From the NCBI RefSeq assembly GCF_027409185.1, contig NC_084478.1, positions 79,901,624 to 79,965,623 on the forward strand: a stretch of DNA of 64,000 nt, read 5' to 3'. The notes under the pieces are model-generated. The model had not been told where the DNA came from. It saw only the letters and a list, made by a program, of their open reading frames with translations, and made no database searches. Of the stretch, positions 44,314 to 60,233 are shown in pieces; the first letter of the stretch is position 1; each line of letters starts with the position of its first letter. The translations under genes were made by a program, and so were the position numbers. Source of the stretch: Cynocephalus volans (taxonomy: Eukaryota > Chordata > Mammalia > Dermoptera > Cynocephalidae).

Positions 44314-44550
44314 TTTTAAATCTCTGGCTCAGGCCTATGAAATAAGAAAATATTTTAATATCTGTCCTTTATCCTCCAATTTCTCAATAAATTTCTTTCC
44401 AGTCAAATTTTTCCTGTTACTTGTTATCCAAAGTGGGGGGAAAGGTTGAGGAAATTTAAAAACCCAGAAAAAGTAGTTAATGAGGGACGGAGCCAGGCTG
44501 ATATTCACATAAAAGGGGCCTGCCTGTAGGAGATTCCTGTCTTTTCTTAC

Positions 44551-44640
44551 ATAAATGAGCCCGGCAACGCGGGAACCAGGGCTGAGGGAGACCCTGTGAT
44601 TGGTCTGGCTGGTACTCGCTGCTTCCTCCTAATTGGTCCA
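44551..44640 (-). promoter_or_regulatory. Candidate alternative TEX11 first exon or promoter with CCAAT boxes
   Basis: The minus strand reads GGGCTCATTTAT then GTAAGA (donor at 44550-44545). Two ATTGG motifs on plus (about 44598 and 44633) are CCAAT boxes in TEX11 orientation, in moderately CpG-containing sequence. Uncertain. Confidence 0.35.
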
Positions 44641-44867
44641 AAATCCCTCTTCCCTACTAACCATACATTCAAAGCATCCAATCACTCACCTTCCTTTTTG
44701 CCACTCTCGCTAACGCCTTCAGCTTCCCACCCCCAACGGTCACAAACAGTCTCGCTTCAACTTAGGTCTTTCACATGTAAATTACAATAACTACTGTCTC
44801 CCGCTTTCAGTGACCCAGCACAACTCCCCATTTTCTTCCATCGTCATCAAAAAGCACTGCCAAAAAT

Positions 44868-44914
44868 AAAATAAAATAAAATAAAATAAAATAAAAAATA
44901 AAAAATAAAAAAAA
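44868..44914. repeat. (AAAAT)n simple repeat
   Basis: About nine units AAAAT/AAATAA, ending in a run of A. Confidence 0.9.
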
Positions 44915-45105
44915 AAAGCACTGCCTTTGCCCCTATTCCTTCACCTTCAGTCATCCACGAGCAGCTCAGCAGTCCAAAGTCACTGCCCCAGGGCCACACT
45001 AAAAAGTGTTGGCCTAATAGCTACAACTTCTTTCTCGTTATAAACCATTCGACTAACCTGTACCTGAAGCCTCTTCTAGCCCTTCTTGCCTACTAAATCA
45101 CTAAC

Positions 45106-45200
45106 CTCAGCCGAGAGCGGTACCGCAAGCACTCTCCTCACAAACTTCTTCCAGAGCGTCTGACGACACTACGAAAGTTCCTCCCCCTATAGTGACGTCA
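45106..45200 (-). promoter_or_regulatory. Probable TEX11 promoter and 5' UTR exon
   Basis: A perfect CRE palindrome TGACGTCA lies at 45193-45200. Downstream on the minus strand is a moderately GC-rich stretch ending CGGCTGAG then GTTAG, a possible donor at 45105-45101. This gives a plausible non-coding exon of roughly 75 nt that would splice to 44334. CREB/CREM-type sites are common in testis-gene promoters. The start site cannot be fixed from sequence. Confidence 0.5.
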
Positions 45201-45209
45201 ACAAAGGCC

Positions 45210-46200
45210 GCTCCCAGTTGGCCTTTACCGTGTATAGCAAAGCCTAAACCTTGGAGCCCAATCTAGACCTTAGGTCCTGGGGATGCACTTCAGAAAAATC
45301 ACTGGGTGAAGCCGGGGTGAGAATCACCGAGAGTAAACAAGTATGATATGACGCTGGAAGCATACTACGGTTAATTGACGGAAGAGTGCAGATGGCCAGG
45401 ATTACAGGAAAGAGAAGAGCAGGGCTTCACTAAATAAACAAATAGATTGCAGACAATGTTGACCACTGGTTATTTAAGAGTGGCAAAGGTCAGAAATATC
45501 AGAAGTTGAGGAAGCTGAAAAACCCTGTAGTTCCCAGAAATGTTTTCTGCTGCCCTGCCTTTGTCAAATCTAAAGGAAACTACCTAACGACTCCCCTGCA
45601 GGCTCACAGCAAGCTCATGTGTCCCACCCATCTCCATACGAATAGTTTTAGGGATGGAGGTGGAATATATAAGTAAATATGTTTGACTCCAGCTAAATCT
45701 ATGCATGATGCTTGCAACTAATGAATTGGCCTCTACTGAAATCTTCACTCAGAGGCAACGGTGTTAAGGCATGATGCCTTCAGATTGGAGACAGACCCAA
45801 AATCAAAACATTAACAGGCCTCCTACTTCTTCCTTCATATATACCTCTTTTAAGTCTAAGCCTTGTGCACCTCAGTCAGGCCAGATGTGGAGCTGGCTAA
45901 CAGGATGAAGAAGAGAGGCTGTGGCTCCAATTCTGGGAACATTAACAGAGTTCCCTTCTGACCCTGAGAATCTTAGTCCATCTCATGGAAAAGATGGATT
46001 TTCTAAAAATAATTCTTTTTCTCTTCAAAATTTCCTGTATCTAGATCACATAGTGCAATGAAGAAAGGGGAAAGGCAAAACGAGAAAGTGCTGTTATTAA
46101 CTCCTCTTCTTTTGCATCCTGCAGTTTGGTATGTCTTTACTTCATAATCCTAGATTGCCAAATTAGAGAATCAAGTCTGGTGAAAAGGGGCAGTAGAATA
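45210..46200. other. Intergenic, no recognisable feature
   Basis: Unique-looking sequence upstream of TEX11, with no ORF or repeat I can name. Confidence 0.5.
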
Positions 46201-46214
46201 TCCCATAGTTGACT

Positions 46215-46400
46215 ATTGAATCCTCATGCACCACATACTGTGTGACCTTGTGCTAGCTCTTAGAATTTTAGCACCTCAATTTCCACATCTGTAAAATGGG
46301 AATAAAAGTAGTTCTAGGCTTCTGGTTCAATGGAATAATGTACATAAAACATCTAGAACAATGGGTGGTTGGCATATAATAGGCACTTAACAAATGTCAG
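46215..46400 (+). mobile_element. MIR
   Basis: TGTGTGACCTTGTGCTAGC, TCAATTTCCACATCTGTAAA, AATGGGAATAAAAGTAG and GGCATATAATAGGCACTTAAC follow the MIR sense consensus. Confidence 0.85.
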
Positions 46401-47089
46401 TTCCTGTTTTCATTCCCCATTTCCTGGTTAGCAAAGTAAAGTCTTCGGACTTCCACCATCCCACCCGGGCCACTGGCTCTACCATAATGTCTTTGTTCAT
46501 GTATGAACAGATGAACGAACAAGGCAATAATTAGACCTCAACTCTCAAGCCTACAGCAGCCCTTTCGCATGCATCTTAGAGCTCTTGATGATTAATAATG
46601 TCTGTAGTAGAATGGATATTATATTATCCAAGATTATATAAGGCATAAAGGAATCACATGACTCTATTGATTAATACCGGTTGTAAATGTGACTCCAAAT
46701 TCAAGGCTACTTAGCTGACACCACTGCACTGAAAGGGCCAGTAAATAAAGGAAAATACACAGAGTGAAAATCCTTATGTTGCAAGGGTATCTCCAATTTT
46801 TTTGTTTTTGATCTAGATGGTCTCCCTAGATTTTACAAGTATGTGAGAATTAAAAGAAACAAAAAAAAAAGTAAAAGTGAGAGAAAGAGAAGAGGAAAGG
46901 AGATAGAAGTAGGTGCATATTGAAGAGGAAATGTAAGAGTCAGCAATAAAATGCCATTAAGTGGCACTCAACATGCTCTGGATTATCTTTCCCTACCCTA
47001 CATAAGCTATAAGTTTTCTGCCCTACCCTTTAACAAAATGTTACAGAAATGATGAAATAGATAGTACAAAAGGCAGGTGAACAGCTTAG

Positions 47090-48770
47090 ACTCTAATAAG
47101 AGCCTATTAAGACTCATTAATAGAATAGATTAAAAGAGAGTAAGCAACCAAGAATGTAAATTAGTTAATAAGGTAGCATTACACCCTGTTAAAAGAAGAA
47201 AAAGACATTCAGAATAAATACACAATTATAGCCAGGAAAATTCTAAAAACATAAGTATTAATAGAGTGAGGAAGAATGGCTTGTTCTACCAGATATTAAA
47301 ACTACTGTAAATAAAATTGTATGGTCATAGTGCAGAAAGATAAATAAACAGAATAGAGTCCAGAAATAGACCCAAATATGTATAGGAATTATTCAAATCA
47401 GTGGGGAAAGAATTATTCAAGAAAAAGTGTTGAAAAAACAGGATAGCCATTTGTACAAAAAAGAAAAAAAAAACAGATCCTTACCTCACTTTACATACTC
47501 AAATAAATACTAGATTAATCAAAAATTAAATTCAATCATAAAATTTCTATGAGAAAATAGAGGTGAATATTTTATCAACACAATGGCAAGATCTGAGCAT
47601 GATCTGAAAACCAGAATCAAAAAAGGAAAAATAATGATAAATTTTACTACATAAAAAATAAAATCTTCGGGCCAGCCTCATGGCTCACTCAGGAGAGTGC
47701 GGCGCTGGTAGCGGGAGGCCGAGGGTTCGGATCCTATATAGGGATGGCCGGTGTGCTCACTGGCTGAGCCTGGTGCAGACCACACCGTGCTGAGGGTTGT
47801 GATCCCCTTACTGGTCAAAATAAATAAATAAATAAAATAAAATAAAATAAAATTTTTGAACAGCACTACAAGCAAGGTTAAAAGACTAACCACAGACTAG
47901 AAAAAATTTTTTCAACATATGTAACAGATAGAGTTAAAAACTCTAACATAAAAAGAACTCTTTAAAAATTAAAAAGAAAAAAACCCCCAAATATTCTAGT
48001 AAGTGATCAAAAGACATGATCATTAATTTACACAGGAATAAATATAGCCAATAAATACATGAAAAGATATGCAACCTCACCAGTAATCACAGAAATGCAA
48101 ATTAAAGCAAGGTAAAATTTTCACCCATCAGATTGGCAAAGGTTAAAAAGATTAACAAAACCTCAAATTCGGCAAGATATACAAAAGAGGCACTCTTGTG
48201 TACTCTTGAGCACAAATTATTGCAACTTTTCTGGAAGGAAAGCAGTTTGACAATATATATCAAAATCTTAAATATGTGTACCCTATCACCAAACAATTGC
48301 CCTTCTAGGAATTTTCCAAAAGAAAAAATTAGGAAAATGTGCAAAGACAGATCAACAGAAACGTTCACTGAAGCCACCTAAATGTAATTGTAAGCCACTT
48401 AAATGTTCACCGATAGTGGACTAGTTATATAACTTGTGATACATTACTACCATATAGTGGAATGCGTATACAGCCTAAAAACTTTGCTGTGAAAACAATC
48501 TATGGTTATAAAACTAGGGAAATGCCTATATCCTACCGTTGAGTTTCAAAGAGAAAACTCTTTGAGTTTACAGAGAACGTATACACTTAGGTAAAACTGG
48601 ATGCATATTTGAACAAAAATGTCTGGAACAGTGTTTACCAAATGTCAGCAATATTTATCCTTGAGTGCTGGGTTTAGGAAGAATTTTTACTTCTTTCTAT
48701 TTTTCAGTATTTTTAAATTTTCTACAATGAACACACATTTTTATCATTAGGGAAAAAAAGAGAACTATTT
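47090..48770 (+). mobile_element. Old L1 ORF2 3' part
   Basis: Degenerate ORF2 (ATGGCTTGTTCTACCAGATATT near 47276, AATCAGTGGGGAAAGAATTA near 47396) to the 3' end (AGTGGAATGCGTATACAGCC near 48458) and a UTR with TTTTCTACAATGAACACACA. Strongly diverged. Confidence 0.65.
47670..47851 (+). mobile_element. CYN-like SINE, long type
   Basis: Body with TATATAGGGATGGCC, GTGTGCTCACTGGCTGAG and GTGATCCCCTTACTGGTCA, and a tail of AAATA/AAAATA units instead of pure A. Confidence 0.88.
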
Positions 48771-48774
48771 TCAT

Positions 48775-49310
48775 AAATAAAATCCACAGGAAGATGGAGT
48801 TTTTATCTGATAGGCTTGTATTTTCTCAATAAAGTATGAGGCAAAGTCAAAAGCAGAGAGTAGGAGGGAGAGATTCAAAGAATGTGAATAAGGTAGAAAT
48901 GAATTGTTTCAGAGAGCAGAGGAATTGAGAGAAAAGGAGCATTTTCACCCTTTGGGGGCCTAATTGAGGTTGATGATCATTAACCTGCCCAGTCATTTGA
49001 TTGTCTCCAACAATCCTAAACTGCACAAGTTAAGGTATGAAGATGAATGTTTGGATTCCTCCAGGGGATGAATGGGAACTCTGGAGTATTGCCTAGAGAG
49101 TTAAAGGTATTTGCAGAAGAGTAATAATGATAATAAATTCAGGAATTTAAGTGGGAAAGGGAGCAAGCAAAGATTGCAGGAGACTGATGAAAAGAGAGAA
49201 AGTGTGTGTGGGAGGGGGGGGTCAGTGAATTAGAGGTTTCATGAGGTCAAAGAATTCTTGTACTTGAGCAAGTGAGCTGGGGAAGCTTGGGAAGTTGTGG
49301 ACAGAGAACT
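48775..49310. other. Intergenic, no recognisable feature
   Basis: Purine-rich sequence with a G7-8 run near 49214. No gene or named repeat seen. Confidence 0.4.
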
Positions 49311-49800
49311 TGATTTTTTTTAAGTTTTATTTTATTTTTAATTGACAAATAATAATTGTATATATTTATGGGATTTAATGTGATGTTTCAATACATGTAT
49401 ACATGTGGAATAATCCAATCAGGATAATTAGCATATCTATCACTTCATATATTTATCATTCCTTCATGGTGAGAACACTTAAAATCCTCTGTTTTAGCTA
49501 TTTTGAAATATACAGTGCATTATTAACTATAGTCACCTTGCTGTGAAATAAAACACTAGAACTTATTCCTCCGATCTAACTGCAACTTTGTACCGGTTGA
49601 TCAACATCTCCCCTTTTCCCATCCTCCTCCCACCAGCCTCTGGCAACCCCTATTCTCCTCTCTACTTCTATGAGTTAGACTTTTTTAGATTACAAATGAG
49701 ATCATACAGTATTTGTCTCTCTATGCCTGGCTTATTTCACTTAACATAATGTCCTCTAGGTTCATCAATGTTGTGGCAAGTGACAGAATTTCCTGGGAGG

Positions 49801-49903
49801 TTTTTTTTGGTGGTTTTTTGGTGGCTGGCTGGTACAGGGATCAAACCCTGGACTTTGATGTTATCAGCACCATGCTCTAACCAACTGAGCTAACCGGCTA
49901 GCC
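49801..49903 (-). mobile_element. tRNA-Ile (CYN) SINE, reverse
   Basis: The reverse strand reads GGGGCTAGCCGGTTAGCTCAG, TTGGTTAGAGCATGGTGCTG, ATAACATCAAAGTCCAGGG. The T/G-rich start is the A tail. Confidence 0.9.
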
Positions 49904-50925
49904 CCTATTACCTGCTTTTTTAAGGCTGAATAGTAGTTCATTGTGTATATATACCAGTTTTTAATCCATTCATCTGTTGATATGCTTCCGTATCCTGGCT
50001 ATTGTGAATAATGCTGCAATGAACATGGGAGTGCAGATATCTCTTCAGTATATTGATTTCAATTCCTTTGGGTATACACCCAGTGGTGGGATTGCTGTAT
50101 CACATGGTAATTCTATTTTTAGTTTTTTGAGAAATTTCTATACTGTTTTCCAAAATAGCTGTACTAACTTACAATACCACCAACAGTATATGTGTTCCTT
50201 TTTCTCCACATCCTCAACCCCTGTTATCTTTCATCTTTTCGATAATTGCCAATTAACAGATGTGAGGTGATATCTCACTGTGGTTTTGATTTGCATTTCT
50301 CTGATGATTAGAGTTGTTGAGCATTTTTTTAGAGTTGTTGGCCATTTGTATGTCTTCTTTTGAGAAATGTCTGTTAAAGTCTTTTGACCATTTTTAAATC
50401 AGATTATTTGTTTTCTTGTTATTGAGTACTTTGCATTTCTTGTATGTTTTGGATATTAGCCCCTTATCCAATGTATGATTTGCAAATATTTTCTCCCAAT
50501 CCATGGGTTCTCTCTTTATTGTTTCCTTTGCTGTGCAGAAGCTTTCTAGTTTGGCGCAATTCCATTTGTCTATTTTGGCATTCATTGCCAGTGATTTGGG
50601 AGTCACGACCAAGAAATCTCTGCCCAGACCAATGTCATAGAGATTTTCCCCTGTGTTTTCTTCTAGTACTTTTATAGTCTCCAGTCTTATGATTAAGTCT
50701 TTATTACATTTTGAGTTGATTCTTGTATAAGAGGTAAGATGAGTCCATTTTCGTTCTTCTGTATGTGGATATCCAGTTTTCCAAACACCATTTATTGAAG
50801 AGACTGTCCTTTCCCCATTGTGTGTTCTTGGCACCTTTGGCAAAAATCATCGACCATAGATGTGAGGGTTGATGTGTCTGTTTTTATGCCAGTACCATGC
50901 TGTTTTTATTACTATAGCTTTGTAG

Positions 50926-51008
50926 TGTGTGTGTGTGTGTGCGCGTGCGTGTGCATGTGTTTGGTAGCTGGCAGATACTGGGATCTGAACCCTTGACCTT
51001 GGTATCAT
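50926..51008 (-). mobile_element. Truncated tRNA-Ile SINE with (TG)n tail
   Basis: The reverse strand has ATGATACCAAGGTCAAGGGT, TCAGATCCCAGTATCTGCCAGC. The tail is replaced by a (TG)n/(CG) microsatellite at 50926-50958. It lacks the first third of the SINE. Confidence 0.7.
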
Positions 51009-51199
51009 ATATTTTGAAATCTGATCGTGTGATGCCTCCAGCTTTGTTCTTTTTGTTCAGCATTGCTTTGGCTATTTGGGGTCTTTGTGGAGAATTTGAT
51101 GTTTGAATTAGTACTATCAGAGGCCTACACTCTGGCAAGATCTAGGGTATAAGTAGGTGACTAGGTAGCTCAGGTAGAACTCTTTGAACCAAATTACAG

Positions 51200-51720
51200 A
51201 ACCACTCCTTCCCTCCTTCACATTTTAACACTCACATTCACACACTTCTTGCCATTCAACTGCAGGCCCCAGAATTAATGGCCTTCAAGAGTCTCACTGG
51301 AACCTACCTTTCCTGCCTTATTTTTCCACTTCACCCCTTCAAAATCCTAGGCTCTGGACAAATTGAATTATAAGCTTTCCCATCTTTTCACTTTTGTGCA
51401 CAAGGTTCCCTCCTCCTGGGATGCTCTTCTCCCCAATTTCTGAAATTACACATTTTACCTGTTCATTTTACCTCAGCTTAAAAGCTTTGACCTCCATGAA
51501 GACTTCTCAGAACCTACCACAACTCTCTCACATGATTTCTCATGGTACTTCATGCATACCTCTCTTAGGATCCTTATTATTTCATGCTTTGTGTCTTTGT
51601 ACTTATTTGGGTCAATTTTATCTCTGTCTCCTTGAAGAGATTAAGACTAAACCATGCCTAACGCAAATTTCTACTTTATCTTCAAGCATAGTTCCTTGAC
51701 AGATTATTCACTTTTAACTA
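51200..51720 (+). mobile_element. L2 3' region
   Basis: GTTCCCTCCTCCTGGGATGCTCTTC, TGACCTCCATGAAGACTTCTC and GTTCCTTGACAGATTATTC follow the L2 consensus order. Confidence 0.65.
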
Positions 51721-51723
51721 CAC

Positions 51724-51995
51724 GAATGTTTCCTAAGTGTGGTATGTGTGTTTATTTTAGGTGTTGCACAGCCAAACATTTTTTAATAGTTGTATATTTA
51801 TTTTAATGTGTATTAGAAAAATACTTTGTCTTGCATTTATTATAGTGGTAAATTTTTTTTTTTAAATAAGTGCATTTAAGCTTTTGAAAAGTGAGTTTTT
51901 TGGGCCTTTTTTAATACTCAATACAGGAATCACACAAGTAGAGAAAAATTCATGAAGGTTATACTCAGATGTCTCAAGTCTGGGAAACACTGCAC
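51724..51995 (+). mobile_element. hAT/Charlie-like MITE
   Basis: The end AATGTTTCCTAAGTGTGG is a rough inverted repeat of CAAGTCTGGGAAACACTGC at about 51975-51994. The family name is not certain. Confidence 0.5.
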
Positions 51996-52079
51996 TGAAT
52001 GAAAAATGGAATAGAGAACTGAATCACAGAACCACTGCCTCCTTCACAAGTGATTTATTTAAACAGCAGTACCAGGATT

Positions 52080-52505
52080 TATTAGCTCTATTGACTCTCT
52101 TCTGTAAGCATATGAAGGCAAGAATCACCCATCTTTGAAAAAACAAAAACTCTCCCTCAACTCCCTCCAGCTACTGCCTGAAATGCTAGTGTATAGGCCC
52201 CGTGTCCACTTCCTCATCCTCAGTTCACTCAACCCATTGCAATATGGCTTCCACCCCCACCACCAAGGTCTTGAAATGATCAGCTGCTCTTGTGATGATC
52301 AATTCCATCCGAATTGACAAAACCAATGAATCCTGTTCTGTCCTTATCTTATTTAACTTGGTTCTCCAGGCAGCATTTGGCATTGTCAACTGTTCCTGAA
52401 AAGCTCTTTCCTCCCTAGACTTCCACAGCACTCTCCTGTCTCTTCAGTCCATCTCCTTCACTGAGTCCTCCTCCTCCGTCTATCCCTTAAACGTTAAGTT
52501 TCCTT
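52080..52505 (+). mobile_element. L2 RT region, first part
   Basis: ACTCAACCCATTGCAATATGGC, TTTAACTTGGTTCTCCAGG and TCCATCTCCTTCACTGAGTCC resemble the L2 reverse transcriptase region. The element breaks off at about 52505 and appears to resume at 53736. Confidence 0.6.
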
Positions 52506-52959
52506 AATCTTTTGCTAATGATAATTATAAGAGGAATGGAAAAAGTAATGTTTGCACCTGGTAAAAAATTGAAAAAGTACAAAAGAAAAACCAGATGTTA
52601 AAAGTTTCTTACATATTTTTCCAGTGAAAAAATTGTGTATAAATACGTCCTCTTTTTTTGTTCTTTCACAAATATTCTGCACCTTGGGTTTTGTTTCATT
52701 TTGTTTTTACTTAACAGAGTATCTTGGAGATCTTTCCATATCTCCTATTGGCACATACAATTCTATCTCATTTTTTTAATGGCTGCGTAAGTATTCCACT
52801 GAATTAATGTATTGTAACTTATTTAATTAGTTCCTTGCTGATGCACAGTAGGTAGTTTTCAAGTCTTATACGATTATTGTCACAGTAAACATCCTTATAC
52901 ATATGTAAATTTAAAAAATCCTATAAGTGGAATTGTCAGATCAAAAGGAATGTTTTTGC

Positions 52960-53058
52960 TTTGTTTTGCTTTTTGTTGGCTACCTGGTAAAGGGATCTGA
53001 ACCCTTGACCTTGGTGTTATAACACTGTGCTCTAACCAACTGAGCTAACCAGCCAGTC
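52960..53058 (-). mobile_element. tRNA-Ile (CYN) SINE, reverse
   Basis: The reverse strand reads CTGGCTGGTTAGCTCAGTTG, GTTAGAGCACAGTGTTATAA, CACCAAGGTCAAGGGTTCAG and an interrupted A tail. Confidence 0.88.
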
Positions 53059-53109
53059 GAGGAATGTGTAATTCTTTTTCTTCTTTTTTAAAATTTATTT
53101 ATGCATTTA

Positions 53110-53195
53110 CTTTGGCAGCTGGCTGGTTTGGGGATCCAAACCCTTGGCCTTGATGTTATATCACACTCTAACCAAGTGAACTAACCAGCCAGCCC
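53110..53195 (-). mobile_element. tRNA-Ile (CYN) SINE, reverse
   Basis: The reverse strand reads GGGCTGGCTGGTTAGTTCAC, TTGGTTAGAGTGTGATATAA, CATCAAGGCCAAGGGTTTGG. It is only 50 bp from the preceding SINE, in the same direction. Confidence 0.85.
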
Positions 53196-53735
53196 TAAAT
53201 TTATTTATTTTTTAATTGACACATATTGATTATCCATATTTATAGGGTAGTTATATTTCAATACACGTATGCAATGTGATGATCAAATCAGGGTAATTAG
53301 AATATTCATCATTGCAAAACTTTATTTCCTTGTGGTGACAGCATGAGCTCCTCTCCTAGCCATTGAGAACATACAATTACTGTTATAGATTCGTTTTTAA
53401 TTCTTATATCAACTTGCCCTCCACAAAAATAACAAGAATGTATATAGCCCTATCATGCATGAAACTGCCTGTTTGCCTTTGCTTTTGCCAATGCCAAGTC
53501 ATTTAAATTTGTTTTGCCAGTCTATAAGAACTGAGATCTCAGTTATTTTGATTTGCATTTCTTTAACAAGTGAGGTAGAGCATTTTCTCTCATATTTCTT
53601 GTTTTAAGTTTTTTCTAAAAACTACATCCTTTACTCATTTTTCTATCAGGTTGTTCATCTCTTATTAATCTGTATAGAGGTCTTTGTGTATAAAGGAAAT
53701 TATACAATTTGCACTGCAAAATTTTTTTCTTCTGA

Positions 53736-54880
53736 TTTAGTTTATTTTGCCCCAAGGCAATCTTTAACCCCACACAGCTTCCATCACATACTATACGTCC
53801 TGAGCTGATGACTCCTAAATCTGTAACTCTAGCCCAGATCTCTATCCTAGCTCCAAGTTCCAGTTGTTAGCTACCTATCTTCACCTGTATGAAGTTAAAC
53901 TCATATGTACGTTGATAAACATAACTGGAACTGAATTTTTCTTTCTGCAAATATTCTCTTCCTCTTATGCTCCCTCTATCTCGACTAATGATTTGATCAT
54001 TCACCCATAAATCTATGTCATCCACTTCTTTCTTACTTCCTATGTCCAACTGGACCAAAAACCCTGAAATATTTTGCCCAAATGACTACAATGCCCTCCT
54101 AATTACTACTAGCAATATTGCAAAGCAGTTAAAGAGCAGAGGCTGCATAGTCAGACAAAACTAAGTTTGTATCCTGGCCCTTACCTTTCCAAGTTTGATG
54201 ACCTAGAGCATATTTCTTACCTAAAACTTGTTTTCTCATCTACTTCATAGGGTTATTGAAAGAACTAAACGAGATTGTATGGAGTAACTGGCATATACTC
54301 AATAAATAGTAGCTATTACTGTATCTCCCTGCTCTAGCTTCCCCTACTCTCTTCCAAGCCATCTTCCTTACTGCTGCCAGACTAATCCAACCATCCCCCT
54401 GCTTGGAATCCTTCAGTGACTCCCCACCCCATCCCTCCACACACACACCATTTATAACATCTTAATTCCTTAAGGTATACTAGGTTATGTATATGGTCTC
54501 TTATCTTTCACCACAACCCCATATACACTACCCTCCAGCCAAATTAAACTGTATGCCATGAGTCAAATACAATCTTTTTGATACTTCCATGGTTTCCTGC
54601 ACACGGTTCACTGACAGTCAAGCCCTCCCCTCAGTCCACTTCATAAGTACTCCATACTCAGGTCAAGAGTATCCTTTGTGCTTCCCGGGCACTCAGCACT
54701 GCCCTGGTACAAATCACACTATTTTGTAGTCATGTTTACCTGCTTTCTCCCCCACTAGATTGTGAGTTCCTTGAGGGCAAGGACTATGTTTTATTCATGT
54801 TTGTATCCCCAGCACCCAGCACAGGGCCCTACCATTTTTTAGGTGCTTCAGGTTTGTTGAATAAATGGATGAATTAATAG
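53736..54880 (+). mobile_element. L2 distal ORF and 3' end
   Basis: CTGATGACTCCTAAATCTGTAAC encodes the ADDS-type RT site. Later blocks are CCAGACTAATCCAACCATCCC, ATTGTGAGTTCCTTGAGGGCAAGG and CCCCAGCACCCAGCACAGGGCC, ending GTTGAATAAATGGATGAAT, the standard L2 terminus. It is split by a MIR. Confidence 0.8.
54118..54322 (+). mobile_element. MIR inside the L2
   Basis: GCAAAGCAGTTAAAGAGCAG, CTAAGTTTGTATCCTGGCCC, CTTGTTTTCTCATCTACTTC and GCATATACTCAATAAATAG follow the MIR sense consensus. Confidence 0.8.
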
Positions 54881-54884
54881 TTCT

Positions 54885-55345
54885 TGGTCTGAGCACAGGT
54901 CGGACCTTTGTTCCCCAGCTATTTCTGCAGCTATCAGTATTCATATATACAGTCTTTTACCAAACCCAACTGTCCACCCCTCCTTCCAGCAGTGAATTGC
55001 TATTGCCCAAGCAGTCACAAAGGACAATAGTCTCAGTATAGGCCTTAACCAATGCCAGTGTTGAGATCAGAGTTCACCCCTAAGCCCCAGAGACAAGTAT
55101 TGCTGTCTATTTATCCAGAACCTAACCTTTAGTGTAGTGAGGGGAAAACATATCTCAGGATCATTCCTTTAAGTGTGACTAGACTTGATGGCTGCTTACA
55201 CCACCCTCCTCAAACCCTGAATAAACACAAAGTACACACAGGCACAACAGATATTTTATGGTGACTGGAGAAAAAACAAAGGACACTTCTCTTAAGCTCT
55301 CCACCCTTAAAATCAGGATCTACATCATCTTTATCAGGCAAAGAA
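54885..55345. other. Intergenic flank downstream of SLC7A3
   Basis: No repeat or gene recognised. A longer alternative SLC7A3 3' UTR cannot be excluded. Confidence 0.4.
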
Positions 55346-55349
55346 CAGG

Positions 55350-55602
55350 ATAGTTTTTTTTTTTTCTTTTAATAATGATTTTTTAAAAGCCAGTAAGCAG
55401 CTACAGAGACCATTCAAAAGTAGACAAGTTTTAAAAAAAAAGTAGAAGAGAAAAAGCAAAAACATATCCTTCACTGCACAATAAATACAGAACTCTATTA
55501 GTATCCCCAGCAACATCATAAGAGAAGGCTAGCTCTCCCTGGGGCCAAGAGTACTCTCCATTATGGTGCAGGGGTACCAGACAGTATTCAATTGTGATGA
55601 TG
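55350..55602 (-). other. SLC7A3: SLC7A3 3' UTR
   Basis: Follows the stop codon at 55605-55603. The first candidate polyadenylation signal on this strand is ATTAAA at 55373-55368. No AATAAA is visible on the minus strand over the next several hundred bases. The end is approximate. Confidence 0.5.
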
Positions 55603-59574
<3,972 letters not shown>

Positions 59575-59689
59575 TCATTACACCTAAGCTCTAAAAGTGA
59601 ATTACAAGACCCACTTCACCAAGCAAAGGCACTATGGAGGAACGGGGAGGAGGATACTGAAGGGACAAAGGGAAGTCACTCTACCTCTA

Positions 59690-59825
59690 AGCTGTTTCTT
59701 CATATACAAGTAGGAACTACAGTACCTCACAAGGTTTTTGGAAGGACTAATTTCGGAAAAGGCATGTGAAAGCCTCCTATATTACAGTGGCTGGCACCTA
59801 GTAAGAGCTCAGTCAATATTAGGTC
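59690..59825 (+). mobile_element. MIR fragment in SLC7A3 intron 1
   Basis: AAGCTGTTTCTTCATATAC, GGCTGGCACCTAGTAAGAGC and TCAGTCAATATTAG match the MIR 3' half. Confidence 0.65.
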
Positions 59826-60233
59826 TCTTCTTTCTCTGGCCAGGAACTTAAGAGTTTATCCTAGACCCCAACCCAGGAACCCTGAAACCTAGTGAGTCTG
59901 TTTTCCCGCCTGTGGCTCCTTGGGATTAAACAGAATTCAACCCAGGAGAAGCCAGCAACCCCAGGGAAAGACCCTTTCTCACACCCAATATCCACGTTTC
60001 CTTTCAGTGCTGGCCCCCAGGGCTTCAAATAGAAATGGCCCCCAGACCGCCCAGAAGGAGAGGGAATCGACCACAGCTGCAGATCAAAAGTGAGCACCGA
60101 CTCAATTCCATCCCTCCCCACCAAGCCCATACCGCTTAACTGGTGCTGCCATCGCCCAGAGGAGTAAGCAAATGTTCCCTCACTTCCTCCCGCCCGACTA
60201 AACTGACCTGCAAGCAGCAACAGTGAGGCGGGG

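Larger units (their letters stand above)
49316..51130 (-). mobile_element. L1 3' end and distal ORF2, reverse
   Basis: The plus strand starts with the L1 3' UTR complement (TTTAATTGACAAATAATAATTG, GATGTTTCAATACATGTATAC). Minus-strand ORF2 pieces follow, including 50394-50843 ([42 protein letters not shown]). It is broken near the RT end at about 51100. Confidence 0.85.
52506..53735 (-). mobile_element. Old L1 3' sequence (reverse), inserted in L2
   Basis: GATCTTTCCATATCTCCTATTGG, GTATTCCACTGAATTAATG, AAGTGGAATTGTCAGATC and, after the SINEs, TTTTTAATTGACACATATTG are reverse L1 3' end features. Two SINEs interrupt it. Confidence 0.6.

Noticed and set aside
50394-50843. 149-codon minus-strand ORF as a gene
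   Set aside because: It is a fragment of L1 ORF2 (WEKIFANHT, GLISK motifs) in an old reverse L1.
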